Below are positions 1 through 8,766 of a stretch of 64,000 nucleotides of DNA, piece after piece. The DNA lies in contig NZ_JQMP01000001.1 in assembly GCF_000744775.1 (NCBI RefSeq), forward strand, positions 434,001 to 498,000. Reading direction: 5' to 3'. The number at the start of each line of letters is the position of its first letter. The stretch's first letter is position 1. Below the pieces are notes generated by a model. The model saw only the letters and a program-made list of their open reading frames with translations, was not told the origin of the DNA and searched no databases. Origin of the DNA: Thermorudis peleae (GTDB taxonomy: Bacteria; Chloroflexota; Chloroflexia; Thermomicrobiales; Thermomicrobiaceae). Both the position numbers and the translations under genes were made by a program.

Positions 1-159
1 AATAATGTCGAGATCGAACTTCTCAACGAAGAATGAGTAGGTTTCCTCGGCTTGTCGCAGCCCTGAGCCGGCAGGACGGAAGTGATGCCAGAAGCAAATC
101 GGAGGGCGGTCAACTGGTTCACCACGAAGTGCTGCCCGCACGCGCTCGGTTTTGGTCAT
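1..159 (-). CDS. Uroporphyrinogen decarboxylase (URO-D) family protein, N-terminal fragment
   Basis: Partial gene running off the left edge; 53 codons are visible. The translation starts MTKTERVRAALRGEPVDRPP and continues through a Phe-Trp-His-His-Phe segment. This is the characteristic opening of URO-D-fold proteins, which include HemE (decarboxylation of uroporphyrinogen III in haem synthesis) and MtaA/CmuA-like corrinoid methyltransferases. The start ATG at 157-159 has only a weak purine stretch (GGACTAGGG) before it. It lies 130 bp downstream of the next minus-strand gene, so it may be cotranscribed with it. HemE and a methyltransferase-type member cannot be told apart from this fragment. 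Confidence 0.72.
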   Translation of the reverse strand, partial: MTKTERVRAALRGEPVDRPPICFWHHFRPAGSGLRQAEETYSFFVEKFDLDII

Positions 160-288
160 CCCTAGTCCAGTGGCTTGTCCTGTGTGCTGCATTGTCCGTC
201 CTCTCGGTCTGAACAACGTTCTCGTCCTTTTAGCGGCATGATACGCAGGAGACAGGGCATGATGCCAGCCGGGGGTTCTCCGCGAGAC

Positions 289-2022
289 TTAAGAGGCAGC
301 GATGCCAGCGACGTGACCCGGCAACTGCAGGATGACATGTGGTGTGCCGTGCGTGGGGTCAAGCAATGCAAGCCGATCAGTTTCGTCCCCGGGGATAATA
401 GCAACTGGCGTGCCGTTGTGGGCAACCGCCACGCCGGTAATGCGGTAGCCAGGCAGCCAGTGGTCAACTACCTCGAATGTCCGTCCATTCAAGACCCAGA
501 TTCCATCACCAACGCGGTCATTCTGGATCACCGGCACAACCGTATAGAGCCACTGGCCTTGCGGGTCGACCCCAGCCCAAAGCGACGGCAACGATTGGGC
601 CGCTACTGACTGATCAAGCCAGTCAAGGAGCCAGCGGGCAAGCCGTGTCAGCAACGATCGTGGCTCATCGTTCTCAGTCGCTGATGGGTAGATCACAGCT
701 CCTGTTCCAAGGTCGGCACTGGCCAGTACAGCTGGACGATGCTGATTGAGAATCAGCACACGATGCTGGGCTTGGTCGAGCGTGAAGGTACTATCAGCAG
801 CGGCAACAAGTGTGCGTGTGAACACGAGCGCAGCCGTCTCAGGGTTCCACAGCGCGAGCGCAAACTGGTTGCCGGTCAAGGGACACAGGCTATACCATCG
901 CGCCGGTACCCCATGAGTCAGCCCATTGATGCCGAGTGTCGAGAAGAGGCACGTTGTTGCCGTACCATCATCGCGAAACGTGTTCGTTACCTGCATTGTC
1001 AGGGTACGTGAATCAAAACGACTCAATCGGTTGATATCTGCCGTGCCAAGCGCGACGGTATGCTCGACGACAATCAACTCGTTGCCGTCGTCACTGGTGC
1101 CCATCTGAACAAAGAGATATGACCCAGTGAGGGCTCCGCCGACCGCCGTTGTGAATCCCAGCGTCGCCTGTCCCAGATCGATGCTGCCGATCCGTGCCCA
1201 CCATTGGTGATCGGCAGTCCATGCCCAGTAGACATAAAGCAAAGTTTGTTGGGGGTTACCAGCAACGGCAAAGGCAAGAGGAGGAGTGTCAGTGGCAGTA
1301 CTCTGCGAGCTCGCTGGAAGCGTGTCGAGAACGATGGGCGAGAGGATCTTGCCACTTTCAAGGTCAGTGATGAGGATAGTGAGCCGCCAGCTTTGGACGC
1401 CTGGTGGGGCATCAGGCTGGGCAACCGGCGTGACAATTCGCTGGACAGCCCACCAATGACCAGCAGCACGCACGATCGTATCAGCGGCAAAGGTAGCAAC
1501 AGTACCCTGAACGGGATCGACGCGGTAGTAGGTCTGCCGCTGACTACTTTGGAGAAAGAGCAATGTGTTGCTTGTTGCAGGCACCAATCCGAACTGCGGC
1601 GTAACGGTGAGGAAATAGCTAAATTGGCCAAATTGTCCAGCCGGTCCGAGGCAAGTCACATCCAGCCACCAGCGGCCGGGGAAATTCGTTGGAAAGGCAA
1701 GGCGATAGTGCCCTGGATCCTGATCAGGCATCCCCCATGCAACGACAACGGGGGGCGGACTCGGTGCACCGTACGCTGTCACAGGCGCACGCAACTCAGC
1801 ACGAATTGTCGCACCACGAACCGGTGTGTCCTGGCTGTCGACGAGTTGAAATGTCAGGATTGCTTCTGCACCCATGATTGGCTGGGCGGGGGACAGCGTC
1901 AGCCCCACAGCCCGCAGCGTCGACGGCGTTTCAACTTGGGCAGCTACCGGCGTAAGCCAGCAGAGTGTGATCAGCTCAATCGCCAACCAGCCCCAGAGTA
2001 AACGGCGAAGGAAAGAACACAT
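289..2022 (-). CDS. Secreted beta-propeller-like protein with N-terminal Ig/FixH-like domain
   Basis: 577 residues. An N-terminal signal peptide is evident (basic start, hydrophobic core, cleavage near Pro-Val-Ala-Ala-Gln at about residue 29). Residues about 38-140 look like a beta-sandwich of the YtkA/FixH or macroglobulin type, with wording of the kind 'SPAQPIMGAEAILTFQLVD'. The remainder consists of repeating beta-rich segments with recurrent LL-Y-V and LDP elements, resembling a WD40/YVTN-type propeller. I cannot name a precise family. It is probably extracytoplasmic. It is transcribed in the same direction as the M42 peptidase upstream, separated by about 53 bp. Function unknown; a sensor or binding role is only a guess. 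Confidence 0.7.
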   Translation of the reverse strand: MCSFLRRLLWGWLAIELITLCWLTPVAAQVETPSTLRAVGLTLSPAQPIMGAEAILTFQLVDSQDTPVRGATIRAELRAPVTAYGAPSPPPVVVAWGMPDQDPGHYRLAFPTNFPGRWWLDVTCLGPAGQFGQFSYFLTVTPQFGLVPATSNTLLFLQSSQRQTYYRVDPVQGTVATFAADTIVRAAGHWWAVQRIVTPVAQPDAPPGVQSWRLTILITDLESGKILSPIVLDTLPASSQSTATDTPPLAFAVAGNPQQTLLYVYWAWTADHQWWARIGSIDLGQATLGFTTAVGGALTGSYLFVQMGTSDDGNELIVVEHTVALGTADINRLSRFDSRTLTMQVTNTFRDDGTATTCLFSTLGINGLTHGVPARWYSLCPLTGNQFALALWNPETAALVFTRTLVAAADSTFTLDQAQHRVLILNQHRPAVLASADLGTGAVIYPSATENDEPRSLLTRLARWLLDWLDQSVAAQSLPSLWAGVDPQGQWLYTVVPVIQNDRVGDGIWVLNGRTFEVVDHWLPGYRITGVAVAHNGTPVAIIPGDETDRLALLDPTHGTPHVILQLPGHVAGIAAS

Positions 2023-2075
2023 TGGCTAGCCTCAGCAACGCTGGGCGGTTCACTGTCCCCCAAAGGCCATGACCG

Positions 2076-3134
2076 TCATGCTCCAGGGATGTAGCGCCCA
2101 GTATGCGCCTCCTCAAGGAAGCGAGTGAGGAGCCGCACGGCTGCAGCAATATCGTCGAGATGAGCCATTTCGTTGACACTATGGACATAACGAGAGGGGA
2201 CAGAGAGCGTCGTCGTCGGTACACCAGCCCGCGTTCGCTGGATTGCACCACCATCAGTGCCGCCCCGCGGAAGCACCTCGAGCTGGTATGGGATACCTTC
2301 GCGATCAGCAATGGCCCGCAAGTGCTGGACCAACGCTGGGTTCGGCAACTGCGACGTATCGAAGACTTTAATACCGACACCCGCACCAAGCTTTGTCACC
2401 GTGCCTTCAGGCTCAAAGCCTGGGACATCGCCAGCAATGGTCGTATCGAGGGCAATGCCGATGTCAGGGTCAATACCAAACGCCGCGACTTGCGCCCCTC
2501 GTAGCCCGACTTCCTCTTGTGTGGTTGCCACAGCGACGATCTCGACTACGTGCTCCTTTACGGCGCGCAGCGCCTCGATCATGACAAAGACCCCCACACG
2601 GTCGTCCAGTGCCTTGCTGAGCACTGTCGGCCCAAGGACTTCGCAGGGGCGATCAAGGGTGACCATGTCGCCGATTTCGACTCGTGCCTTTACTTGCTCA
2701 GCCGGCAACCCAAGATCTACAAAGAGATCATTGATTGTCACCGACTTGTCATCGCCCGCTTGTTGAAGGTGGGGCGGCTTCACGGTCGCCTGGAGTGCGC
2801 CAAGGAGCCCATCCCCCTCGCGCGTCCAGACGCGGACCCGTTGGGCCGGCAATACACGAGGATCAAAGCCGCCAACAGGCTGTAGCCTGATAAACCCACG
2901 ATCATCGATCGCGCGAACGATGAAGCCAATTTCGTCCATGTGCGCTGCGATCATGACGCGTGGGCCACCCTTGCCTCGTTTGATAGCGATGACGTTGCCA
3001 AGAGGATCGCGCCGTATCTCATCGACGAGCGGCGCAAGCGCCTGCTGGACAACTGTTGCTACGCGCTCTTCACGGCCGGCAATGCCCGGGGTCTCACAAA
3101 GCTGCTTGAGGAGACCGAGATTAAGCTCTGCCAT
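2076..3134 (-). CDS. M42-family aminopeptidase (glutamyl/deblocking aminopeptidase)
   Basis: 352 residues, normal for the family. M42 enzymes are cytosolic dinuclear metallo-aminopeptidases that form large tetrahedral complexes and trim peptides. All expected metal and catalytic residues are visible: His65 and Asp67 in the AAHMDE motif, the bridging Asp177 in KALDDR, the Glu207/Glu208 pair in TTQEEVG, Asp230 in IALD and His318 in YVHS. A GTG-GTG-ATG run offers several starts. I chose the ATG at 3134 because GGAG lies 7 nt before it. It is the first gene left of fliO on the same strand, with a 59-bp gap, and is probably unrelated to motility. Confidence 0.93.
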   Translation of the reverse strand: MAELNLGLLKQLCETPGIAGREERVATVVQQALAPLVDEIRRDPLGNVIAIKRGKGGPRVMIAAHMDEIGFIVRAIDDRGFIRLQPVGGFDPRVLPAQRVRVWTREGDGLLGALQATVKPPHLQQAGDDKSVTINDLFVDLGLPAEQVKARVEIGDMVTLDRPCEVLGPTVLSKALDDRVGVFVMIEALRAVKEHVVEIVAVATTQEEVGLRGAQVAAFGIDPDIGIALDTTIAGDVPGFEPEGTVTKLGAGVGIKVFDTSQLPNPALVQHLRAIADREGIPYQLEVLPRGGTDGGAIQRTRAGVPTTTLSVPSRYVHSVNEMAHLDDIAAAVRLLTRFLEEAHTGRYIPGA

Positions 3135-3193
3135 CACCACACTCCATCTCCCTGAACACAGCCCTGGATCGTAGCACGTTATGCTGCGAATGG

Positions 3194-3961
3194 CTAGCGC
3201 TGTGCCGCCGTTGACGATGATGGGTGATAGCCAAATCGTCCAGTTGGAGGGTTAGATGATGGAGATGTAGCAGGAGCAACTGTGTAGTGACCAGATTCGG
3301 GCTTTGGCGAAGACGGTGGGGGCGTGTCTTTGCGCAGGTGCGTTGGCTGTGGGAAGCCAGGAACAGCTTGTGAACGGAGAAGGTCACGGAAGCGTCGAGC
3401 GAGTTGACCGCTTACAGGCTCACCAGGCCGCAGCAATGCCGCACGTAACGCCTGCGCTTCCTCAGGCTGGAGCTCGCGGAGTAGTGTGAGCTGTTGGCTG
3501 CTTGCACCGAGCAGCATGACACGCTCGCCAAGCTGCACGACGAAGAGCGTGCCGGCGTTGCCGAGTGGCAGGCTATCGAGAATGAGCAGCATGCCACTTG
3601 AGGAGCTTGCCTGCGTGAGGCGTCGGTTCAGCGCACGCAGACCGCGCGCAGCCAGGACAAAGCAGACAATCACAAGGAGGACTGGCAGAGCCAAACTCCC
3701 AAGTAATCCCCACAGCGAGAATGCGTTCCCGGCTGCGGTGTCCTGCTCCGCGAGTTGCGCATAGCCTTGAGCAAGGAACGCTGTCTCAGGTGTCGGCGTG
3801 GGAGCAGCAAGCGCGCTACCAGTCGTGTGCGCGCCTAGCCGCGTCATGAAGCCGATCCCAAGGCCAGCGAGAACCGCAAGAAGGAGCACGAGCCAGAGCG
3901 GGACGCGGAACGTGCCGCGTTGTTTGCTTGGCCTCGTCGAGGTTGCGCGTGTGGCCGGCAT
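3194..3961 (-). CDS. fliO: Flagellar biosynthesis protein FliO
   Basis: 255 residues, longer than many FliO proteins. FliO is a small membrane protein that helps assemble the FliP ring of the flagellar type III export gate. A basic N-terminus precedes a first hydrophobic segment (about residues 20-40). A second membrane segment at about 85-105 is followed by the typical FliO cytoplasmic beta domain (ILDSLPLGNAGTLFVVQLGERVMLLGAS, residues about 125-155). The C-terminal 60 residues are Pro/Ser-rich and low complexity. Its start overlaps the stop of fliN (TGATG). FliO normally precedes fliP in the same operon, but here fliP is read in the opposite direction 4 kb away. Confidence 0.85.
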   Translation of the reverse strand: MPATRATSTRPSKQRGTFRVPLWLVLLLAVLAGLGIGFMTRLGAHTTGSALAAPTPTPETAFLAQGYAQLAEQDTAAGNAFSLWGLLGSLALPVLLVIVCFVLAARGLRALNRRLTQASSSSGMLLILDSLPLGNAGTLFVVQLGERVMLLGASSQQLTLLRELQPEEAQALRAALLRPGEPVSGQLARRFRDLLRSQAVPGFPQPTHLRKDTPPPSSPKPESGHYTVAPATSPSSNPPTGRFGYHPSSSTAAQR

Positions 3962-4320
3962 CAGCTTTGTCCACTACTTGCTAAGCGCTTCTCCGGCGAG
4001 ACGATTTCCGTAATGCGGACCGCGAACTTTTCGTCAACGACAACGACCTCGCCACGAGCAATCAAAGTCTTATTGATCGTCAGGTCAACCGGTTCGCCAG
4101 CTAGTCGGTCCAGTTCGACAACTGAACCAGGCCGCAGCCCAAGAATGTGCTTGATCGGTAGACGGGTCGACCCGAGTTCAGCAGTTAGCTCTACCTCGAC
4201 GTCACGTAACAATTCAATCGGGTGAACTGGCCCACCGGCTTCCCCCTCACCGAGCTGCACAAAGTTAGCCGCCTGCACTGATGGCTCGTTGGGTGTCATC
4301 CCGCTGCGATGGTCGGCCAT
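3961..4320 (-). CDS. fliN: Flagellar motor switch protein FliN
   Basis: 119 residues. FliN forms the lower part of the C-ring and helps in rotation switching and export-substrate docking. The SpoA (surface presentation of antigens) domain fills residues about 35-110, with LLRDVEVELTAELGSTRLPI, a LRPGSVVELDRLAGEPVDL stretch and a VVVDEKFAVRITEI ending typical of FliN. There is no CheC-like domain, so this is a FliN and not a FliY. The ATG at 4320 has a strong Shine-Dalgarno (AAGGAGGG, 8-9 nt away), which makes the gene overlap fliM by 25 bp. A second in-frame ATG at 4299 overlaps the fliM stop but lacks such a site. Confidence 0.95.
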   Translation of the reverse strand: MADHRSGMTPNEPSVQAANFVQLGEGEAGGPVHPIELLRDVEVELTAELGSTRLPIKHILGLRPGSVVELDRLAGEPVDLTINKTLIARGEVVVVDEKFAVRITEIVSPEKRLASSGQS

Positions 4321-5327
4321 AGCGTTCGCCCTCCTTCCTCATCCAACGTTGGCTCCTCCGGCCACGCTTCGTCGGCGAGACCAGCGATACGGACCGCGAG
4401 TGCACGGCCCTTGCGCCCTGGAAAGCCCTGGAAGCATGGTACCTCTTCAACGAGCACCGGCAAGGGATGGTCAACTGGCGCCTGTAACACCACGACATCG
4501 CCCACTGTGAGTGCCAGCAGTTCAGCAACAGTGAGTGTTGTCCGGCCGATCTCAACTCGCACTGTCAGCGGAACCTCCATGAGCTGTCCAATAACGTCGG
4601 CGCGCGTCTCGGCATCCGATGTCGTCCGTCGAGGATTGGCGAACAGGATCCGTGCATTCAGTCGCGGCATGATCGGTTCAAGCGTGGAGGCTGGCAAGAT
4701 AACGCTGAGCGAGCCTTCGCCATCAAAAAGTCGCACCGTATGTCGGACGAGCAAGATGATCTCACTCGGCAAAATGCCCTGCAATTGTTGTGGGGAGAGG
4801 ACAATTTCAACCGGCGATGGGTTGAGCTTAATCACCTGGTCCCACGCATTCGCAAGTTCGCGGAAGAGGCCGTTGCCGAGATCGCGTAGCAGCGAAAGCT
4901 CGATTTCTGTCCACCCCGTGTTAGCGAATGGTGGACGTTCCTCGCCTGCGCCGCCCAGCATGCGGTCGATTACCCGTGAGGCAATGCCGTGATCGATTTC
5001 AAGCAGAAATCGCCCAACCAGTGGTTCTGGCTCAGCCAGCCCAAGAACCGTTTGAGATGGTGTTTGGTCAAGGTAGTCCCCAAGCGTCATCTGCTCGAGT
5101 CGCTCGAGTTCGATGTGAACGGCAGAGCGTACTTGGGCCGCGAGATAGTTGGAAGCATAACGGTCGAACGTCTCGTGGATGCTCTGGATCGAGCGGATAT
5201 GGTCTTTTGAGAACTTGTCAGGACGCCGGAAGTCATACGGTATGGGACGCCGACCAGCGCGCCCGGTACCGGTCTTCCCAGGAAGGGTACTTCGTGCATA
5301 TGCGCCGGTCTCGGTCTGCCGCGGCAT
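4296..5327 (-). CDS. fliM: Flagellar motor switch protein FliM
   Basis: 343 residues. FliM is the C-ring protein that binds phosphorylated CheY and links FliG to FliN. The middle domain has the IRSIQSIHETFDRYASNYLA segment typical of FliM, with LGLAEPEPLVGRFLLEIDHGIASRVIDRMLGG following. A C-terminal SpoA domain (about 255-325) contains VPLTVRVEIGRTTLTVAELLALTVGDVVVL. The usual N-terminal CheY-binding motif (LSQxEIDALL) is not visible: the protein starts with about 25 basic, low-complexity residues instead. GGAG sits 7 nt before the ATG. Immediately upstream is fliL, 15 bp away. Confidence 0.95.
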   Translation of the reverse strand: MPRQTETGAYARSTLPGKTGTGRAGRRPIPYDFRRPDKFSKDHIRSIQSIHETFDRYASNYLAAQVRSAVHIELERLEQMTLGDYLDQTPSQTVLGLAEPEPLVGRFLLEIDHGIASRVIDRMLGGAGEERPPFANTGWTEIELSLLRDLGNGLFRELANAWDQVIKLNPSPVEIVLSPQQLQGILPSEIILLVRHTVRLFDGEGSLSVILPASTLEPIMPRLNARILFANPRRTTSDAETRADVIGQLMEVPLTVRVEIGRTTLTVAELLALTVGDVVVLQAPVDHPLPVLVEEVPCFQGFPGRKGRALAVRIAGLADEAWPEEPTLDEEGGRTLWPTIAAG

Positions 5328-5342
5328 TGACCGGCTCCTTTC

Positions 5343-5858
5343 CTACTGGATCACAAACTGCGCAAAGTAGACGGCTTTGATCTGATACTTCGGGATAAGC
5401 GGTTGCAGACGGTCTTTAAGCTCTTGCTTCAGCGCTTCCTTGCCTTGCGGCGACGTCACTTGGTCAACCGTCTTCGAACTGAGCACCATGGTGAGTACGT
5501 CCTGGATCTCAGCTTGCCGAGGGCTGAGCGATGCTTGCAACTCTGTCTGCTTCTGCTTGAGTTGGTCGGCGGTCAGTTTGTCAGGATCGACCTCTGGGTC
5601 GAGCAGTTCAAGCACGACTTCTGCCTTGAGGTAACGAAAGCCGCCAGGGTCGGCCAAATTGACGACGCGTTCACCAAGGGAAACTGGCACGCCGTGTTCG
5701 GGCACTTTCGGCGCGGCTTCAGCCTTGGATCCCGAACCGACATTGATGTTCAGCGTCAACGGGCCAATGCCGTGGAGTACGCCAAACGCGCCAACGGCGA
5801 CGACAATCAGCAGCACTATTGGCAGCAAAATCTTCGGACTACGCAGCCGCTTCACCAT
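5343..5858 (-). CDS. fliL: Flagellar basal body-associated protein FliL
   Basis: 171 residues. FliL is a single-pass membrane protein that surrounds the stator units and supports torque. A basic N-terminus is followed by one membrane helix at about 9-30. A periplasmic-side domain contains the conserved VNLADPGGFRYLKAEVVLEL stretch and a C-terminal SKTVDQVTSPQGKEALKQEL region typical of FliL. A strong GGGGGGAGGGAG ribosome-binding stretch precedes the ATG. It lies between motB (15 bp gap) and fliM (15 bp gap), consistent with one stator-switch operon. Confidence 0.94.
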   Translation of the reverse strand: MVKRLRSPKILLPIVLLIVVAVGAFGVLHGIGPLTLNINVGSGSKAEAAPKVPEHGVPVSLGERVVNLADPGGFRYLKAEVVLELLDPEVDPDKLTADQLKQKQTELQASLSPRQAEIQDVLTMVLSSKTVDQVTSPQGKEALKQELKDRLQPLIPKYQIKAVYFAQFVIQ

Positions 5859-5873
5859 GTTTCTCCCTCCCCC

Positions 5874-6605
5874 CTAGGAGATTGGCCCGGCCGTCGGCTG
5901 GGCTGTCATCGGTTGAACAATGACAATATCAACGCGCCGGTTCTTGCGTCGTCCTTCGAGGGTGCTATTGTCCGCTCGCGGCCGATAAGGGCCATAGCCA
6001 ACCGCTGAAAACCGTTCTGGCCGGAGCCCCGACACATCTGTGAGATACCGCACTGTGACAACAGCCCGCATCACCGAAAGCTCCCAATTGTCGGGATAAC
6101 TTCCGGGTGGTGGGGGGATGTTGTCCGTGTGCCCTTCAACGCGAACTTCATTCGGAAGGGCCGCGAGAATGCCAGCAATGCCGTCAAGCAACTTCGCTGC
6201 CTCCGGCCGAAGTTGTGCCTGGCCAGGCGGGAAAAGTAAGTCATCTGAGAGATGGATAACGATACCTTCCGGCGTCAGTTCGACATCGACATTTTGTCGA
6301 TCAAGCCCAAGGCGCGTCAGGAGCGAAGCAACCTGCGCGCGTACACCTAAATACGCTGTCAGCCGTGGGTCTTGCTCGAGTGGACTTGTGATGCGCTGAC
6401 CGGCCGGTGGTTGTTGCAACACATCGATATTGAACGCGGCGCGGATTGAGGCACTGACTGCGCGGAATTTCGCTGCATCGGCCTTCGAAATCGAATACAT
6501 GACGACGAAGAAGACGAGCAGGAGCGTAATCAAGTCGGCGTAGGTGATTAGCCAACGCTCCAGGTTTTCATGCTCTTCTGCATGCCGCTTGCCGCGGCGC
6601 AGCAT
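5874..6605 (-). CDS. motB: Stator protein MotB (OmpA-like peptidoglycan-binding)
   Basis: 243 residues. MotB anchors the MotA/B proton channel to the cell wall. The N-terminal cytoplasmic segment leads to one membrane helix beginning RWLITYADLITLLLVFFVVMYS. Asp24 in YAD is the conserved proton-carrying residue. The presence of Ala-Asp-Leu-Ile and the lack of PomB-type features suggest H+ coupling, which is inference. The C-terminal OmpA domain (about 120-235) has the VEGHTDN motif and the NRRVDI ending. Its ATG lies just after motA's stop; GGAGGGGAG provides the ribosome-binding site. Confidence 0.96.
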   Translation of the reverse strand: MLRRGKRHAEEHENLERWLITYADLITLLLVFFVVMYSISKADAAKFRAVSASIRAAFNIDVLQQPPAGQRITSPLEQDPRLTAYLGVRAQVASLLTRLGLDRQNVDVELTPEGIVIHLSDDLLFPPGQAQLRPEAAKLLDGIAGILAALPNEVRVEGHTDNIPPPPGSYPDNWELSVMRAVVTVRYLTDVSGLRPERFSAVGYGPYRPRADNSTLEGRRKNRRVDIVIVQPMTAQPTAGPIS

Positions 6606-6608
6606 GGC

Positions 6609-7421
6609 CTACTCCCCTCCTGGAGCCATTGCTCCCGCACCGACCGGGCTTGTACCCTTAGCCGTTCCTTTCGCTTCACGCGCTGACGGCGGGAGCTGCG
6701 CTACCAGCTTCTCGCGCAACATCCGCGGATTTTCACCGGCTTGGATGCCAAGAATGCCGGCCAGCATCAACTGCCGCTCAGCAACTTCCTCCTTGCTGCG
6801 TAGCTTGAGTTTGTTGCCGATTGGCAACCAGAGCAAGTTGGCTGACGAGACGCCATAGAGCGTTGCGAGGAAGGCGACTGCGATGGCCGGGCCAAGTTGG
6901 TCGGGATTCTCTAGACTACCCAGGACGTGAACAAGGCCCATCACCGTGCCGATAATGCCCATCGTTGGCGCAAAGCCACCCATGGTGGTGAAGATGCCGT
7001 AATTACGGGCATGCCGTGCCTCCATCGCTTCAAGCTCAGCCTCAAGAATCTGTGCAGTCATCTCCGGATCCGTGCCGTCGACAACAAGCATGATCCCTCG
7101 CTTGAGAAAGGGATCGTCGATCGGATGATTCTCGAGCGCAAGCAAGCCGTCGCGCCGTGCAATTTCAGCAAGCTTCACTAACTCTTCGACAATCGCCGCA
7201 CGACGATCAGGCGGCGTACGCATGGCACGGGCGATGAGTTTCGGAATAGCGAGGATGTCGCTCAGCGCATAGCTTGTCATCGTTGCGCCGATCGTGCCGC
7301 CAAAGACGATCATCGCGGCCGTGATGCCCAAGAGTGACGCAAGATGACCGCCTTCAAGCACGAATGCGACGATGAGAGCCCCGAAGCCACCGATGATGCC
7401 GAGCAGCGTCGCCAAGTCCAT
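6609..7421 (-). CDS. motA: Stator protein MotA
   Basis: 270 residues. MotA is the five-subunit ring of the stator that drives FliG. Four membrane segments are visible: about 3-23, 30-50, 150-170 and 180-205. The third includes GGFAPTMGIIGTVMG, containing the conserved Pro of the proton path. The large cytoplasmic loop has charged RRDGLLALE and LKRGIMLVVDG stretches, which carry the torque-generating residues. It is preceded 3 bp upstream by flbD and followed by motB, as in Bacillus and Thermotoga type operons. The C-terminal tail is Gly/Ala-rich and unconserved. Confidence 0.96.
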   Translation of the reverse strand: MDLATLLGIIGGFGALIVAFVLEGGHLASLLGITAAMIVFGGTIGATMTSYALSDILAIPKLIARAMRTPPDRRAAIVEELVKLAEIARRDGLLALENHPIDDPFLKRGIMLVVDGTDPEMTAQILEAELEAMEARHARNYGIFTTMGGFAPTMGIIGTVMGLVHVLGSLENPDQLGPAIAVAFLATLYGVSSANLLWLPIGNKLKLRSKEEVAERQLMLAGILGIQAGENPRMLREKLVAQLPPSAREAKGTAKGTSPVGAGAMAPGGE

Positions 7422-7424
7422 GGC

Positions 7425-7664
7425 TTATGTCCTCTCCGCTTCGTCTGATGTGGCTTCTGGTCGATAGTGCGACACGCGACCACATCCGTAGACTGCCTGC
7501 CGGTAGGCCAAGACCCGTGCGACGACTTCATCAACGGTCTCGCGAACCATGAGCCGTTTATTGGTCGTAAGCACGATAACGGTTTCGGGCACCGATTCAA
7601 TGTGCTCAATGAGCTCCGCGTTGAGGACGAGCGGTACGCCATCAAGTCGTGTGAGTTGGATCAT
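7425..7664 (-). CDS. flbD: FlbD family flagellar protein
   Basis: 79 residues beginning [20 protein letters not shown], the classic FlbD/SwrD signature, with [28 protein letters not shown] following. In Bacillus subtilis the homologue SwrD raises flagellar power by stabilising stator function. Its position directly before motA-motB fits that role. An in-frame ATG 30 codons upstream exists, but the start at 7664 is preferred: it matches the family exactly and has GGGGAAGAGGG just upstream. It is probably the first gene of the minus-strand operon flbD-motA-motB-fliL-fliM-fliN-fliO. Confidence 0.9.
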   Translation of the reverse strand: MIQLTRLDGVPLVLNAELIEHIESVPETVIVLTTNKRLMVRETVDEVVARVLAYRQAVYGCGRVSHYRPEATSDEAERT

Positions 7665-7901
7665 CCCTCTTCCCCCGTCCCCATGCCCACGCCAGGCAAT
7701 GGTGAGTGTAAAAGCGCACAGCAACCCACACAGATAACCAGTCGTCCCGTCCATGACAGTACGACCGGGGGACAGCTAGGGAGTCCGGTCAGGCTAGGGG
7801 ATCGGTACCTGCGTCGTGCTGTCGGTGAAGACGGGCAGGATCTAGGCGTGTTGCGAGTGGGCGCGTACAGTCCTTGGCAGCGAGGTATCGCCTGGAGAGG
7901 C
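7665..7901. promoter_or_regulatory. Divergent intergenic region between flbD and fliP operons
   Basis: 237 bp between the starts of two divergent flagellar operons, so it must hold promoters in both directions. No convincing sigma-70 or sigma-28 site was found by eye. A direct repeat GCTAGGG occurs at 7775-7781 and 7793-7799 (period 18 bp), with GTCC/GGTC between the copies. It could be a regulator site, but this is weak evidence. The exact promoter positions are unknown. Confidence 0.4.
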
Positions 7902-8714
7902 ATGGTGATACGGATGGGGAGACGCAAGATTCGTCGCGCACAATGCCATCCTTGCTGGCGCCAGGCTGGCTGGCTACTTGGCATCCTCAGCAGCGCATTG
8001 CTGACGGCCAGCTGCGGGGCGACAGCCAAGCTTGGCGATGCCCAGGTCACCATCCAGAGCGGCCCAAGCAATGGGGGAAGCGGCAGTGCCCTTGCCCCTG
8101 GGTTGGAGTTGCTCTTCCTGCTCACGTTACTGAGCTTGGTGCCGGCGCTCTTGCTTGTAATGACCTCGTTCACTCGCATTGTCATCGTCCTGTCGTTCGT
8201 GCGCAGTGCCATCGGGATCCCGCAACTCCCCCCAAATCAGATCATCGTCGGTCTCGCGCTTTTCTTGACAGTCTTTGTGATGGCACCTGTCTGGCAGCAG
8301 GTCAACCGTGATGCTCTTCAGCCTTATCTCGCAGGACAGATTGACCAACGCACGGCCTTCACACGGGCTGAGGCACCGCTGCGCGCGTTCATGTTTAAGC
8401 AAACCCGGGAACGCGATATCGCCCTTTTCATGACGCTCGGGAAGTTGCCTCGGCCACGTAATCCCGACGACGTGCCAACGTGGGTACTGGTGCCAGCGTT
8501 CATCCTCAGCGAATTGAAGACAGCCTTTACCATGGGGTTCGTCCTCTTCATTCCCTTCTTAATCATCGATCTTGTCGTGTCGAGCGTGCTGATGGGTATG
8601 GGGATGATCATGTTGCCCCCGGTGCTCGTCTCATTGCCCTTCAAGCTCCTGCTGTTCGTTATGGTCGATGGCTGGGATCTCCTGGTGCGTTCACTTGTGG
8701 CGAGCTTTACATAA
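7902..8714 (+). CDS. fliP: Flagellar export gate protein FliP
   Basis: 270 residues from this start. FliP forms the five-subunit core of the FliPQR export channel. A hydrophobic leader at about 20-37 ([16 protein letters not shown]) is followed by a Gly/Ser-rich stretch, then the FliP domain with [35 protein letters not shown] and the final segment with [32 protein letters not shown] at 7894-7900 sits too close to the ATG at 7902 and 13 nt from the ATG at 7914. A GTG at 7905 is also in frame, so the start is uncertain by four codons. The leader resembles a lipoprotein signal (TASC), unusual for FliP. Confidence 0.94.
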   Translation: MVIRMGRRKIRRAQCHPCWRQAGWLLGILSSALLTASCGATAKLGDAQVTIQSGPSNGGSGSALAPGLELLFLLTLLSLVPALLLVMTSFTRIVIVLSFVRSAIGIPQLPPNQIIVGLALFLTVFVMAPVWQQVNRDALQPYLAGQIDQRTAFTRAEAPLRAFMFKQTRERDIALFMTLGKLPRPRNPDDVPTWVLVPAFILSELKTAFTMGFVLFIPFLIIDLVVSSVLMGMGMIMLPPVLVSLPFKLLLFVMVDGWDLLVRSLVASFT

Positions 8715-8766
8715 CGGTGAACACGAAAGAGTGAGGTCGGGGGCTAACTGGGGAGTAGAGGCACGC

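Noticed and set aside
7467-7901. N-terminal extension of fliP by 145 codons
   Set aside because: Non-conserved, runs over the opposite-strand flbD gene and its control region. The hydrophobic leader starts only after 7902.
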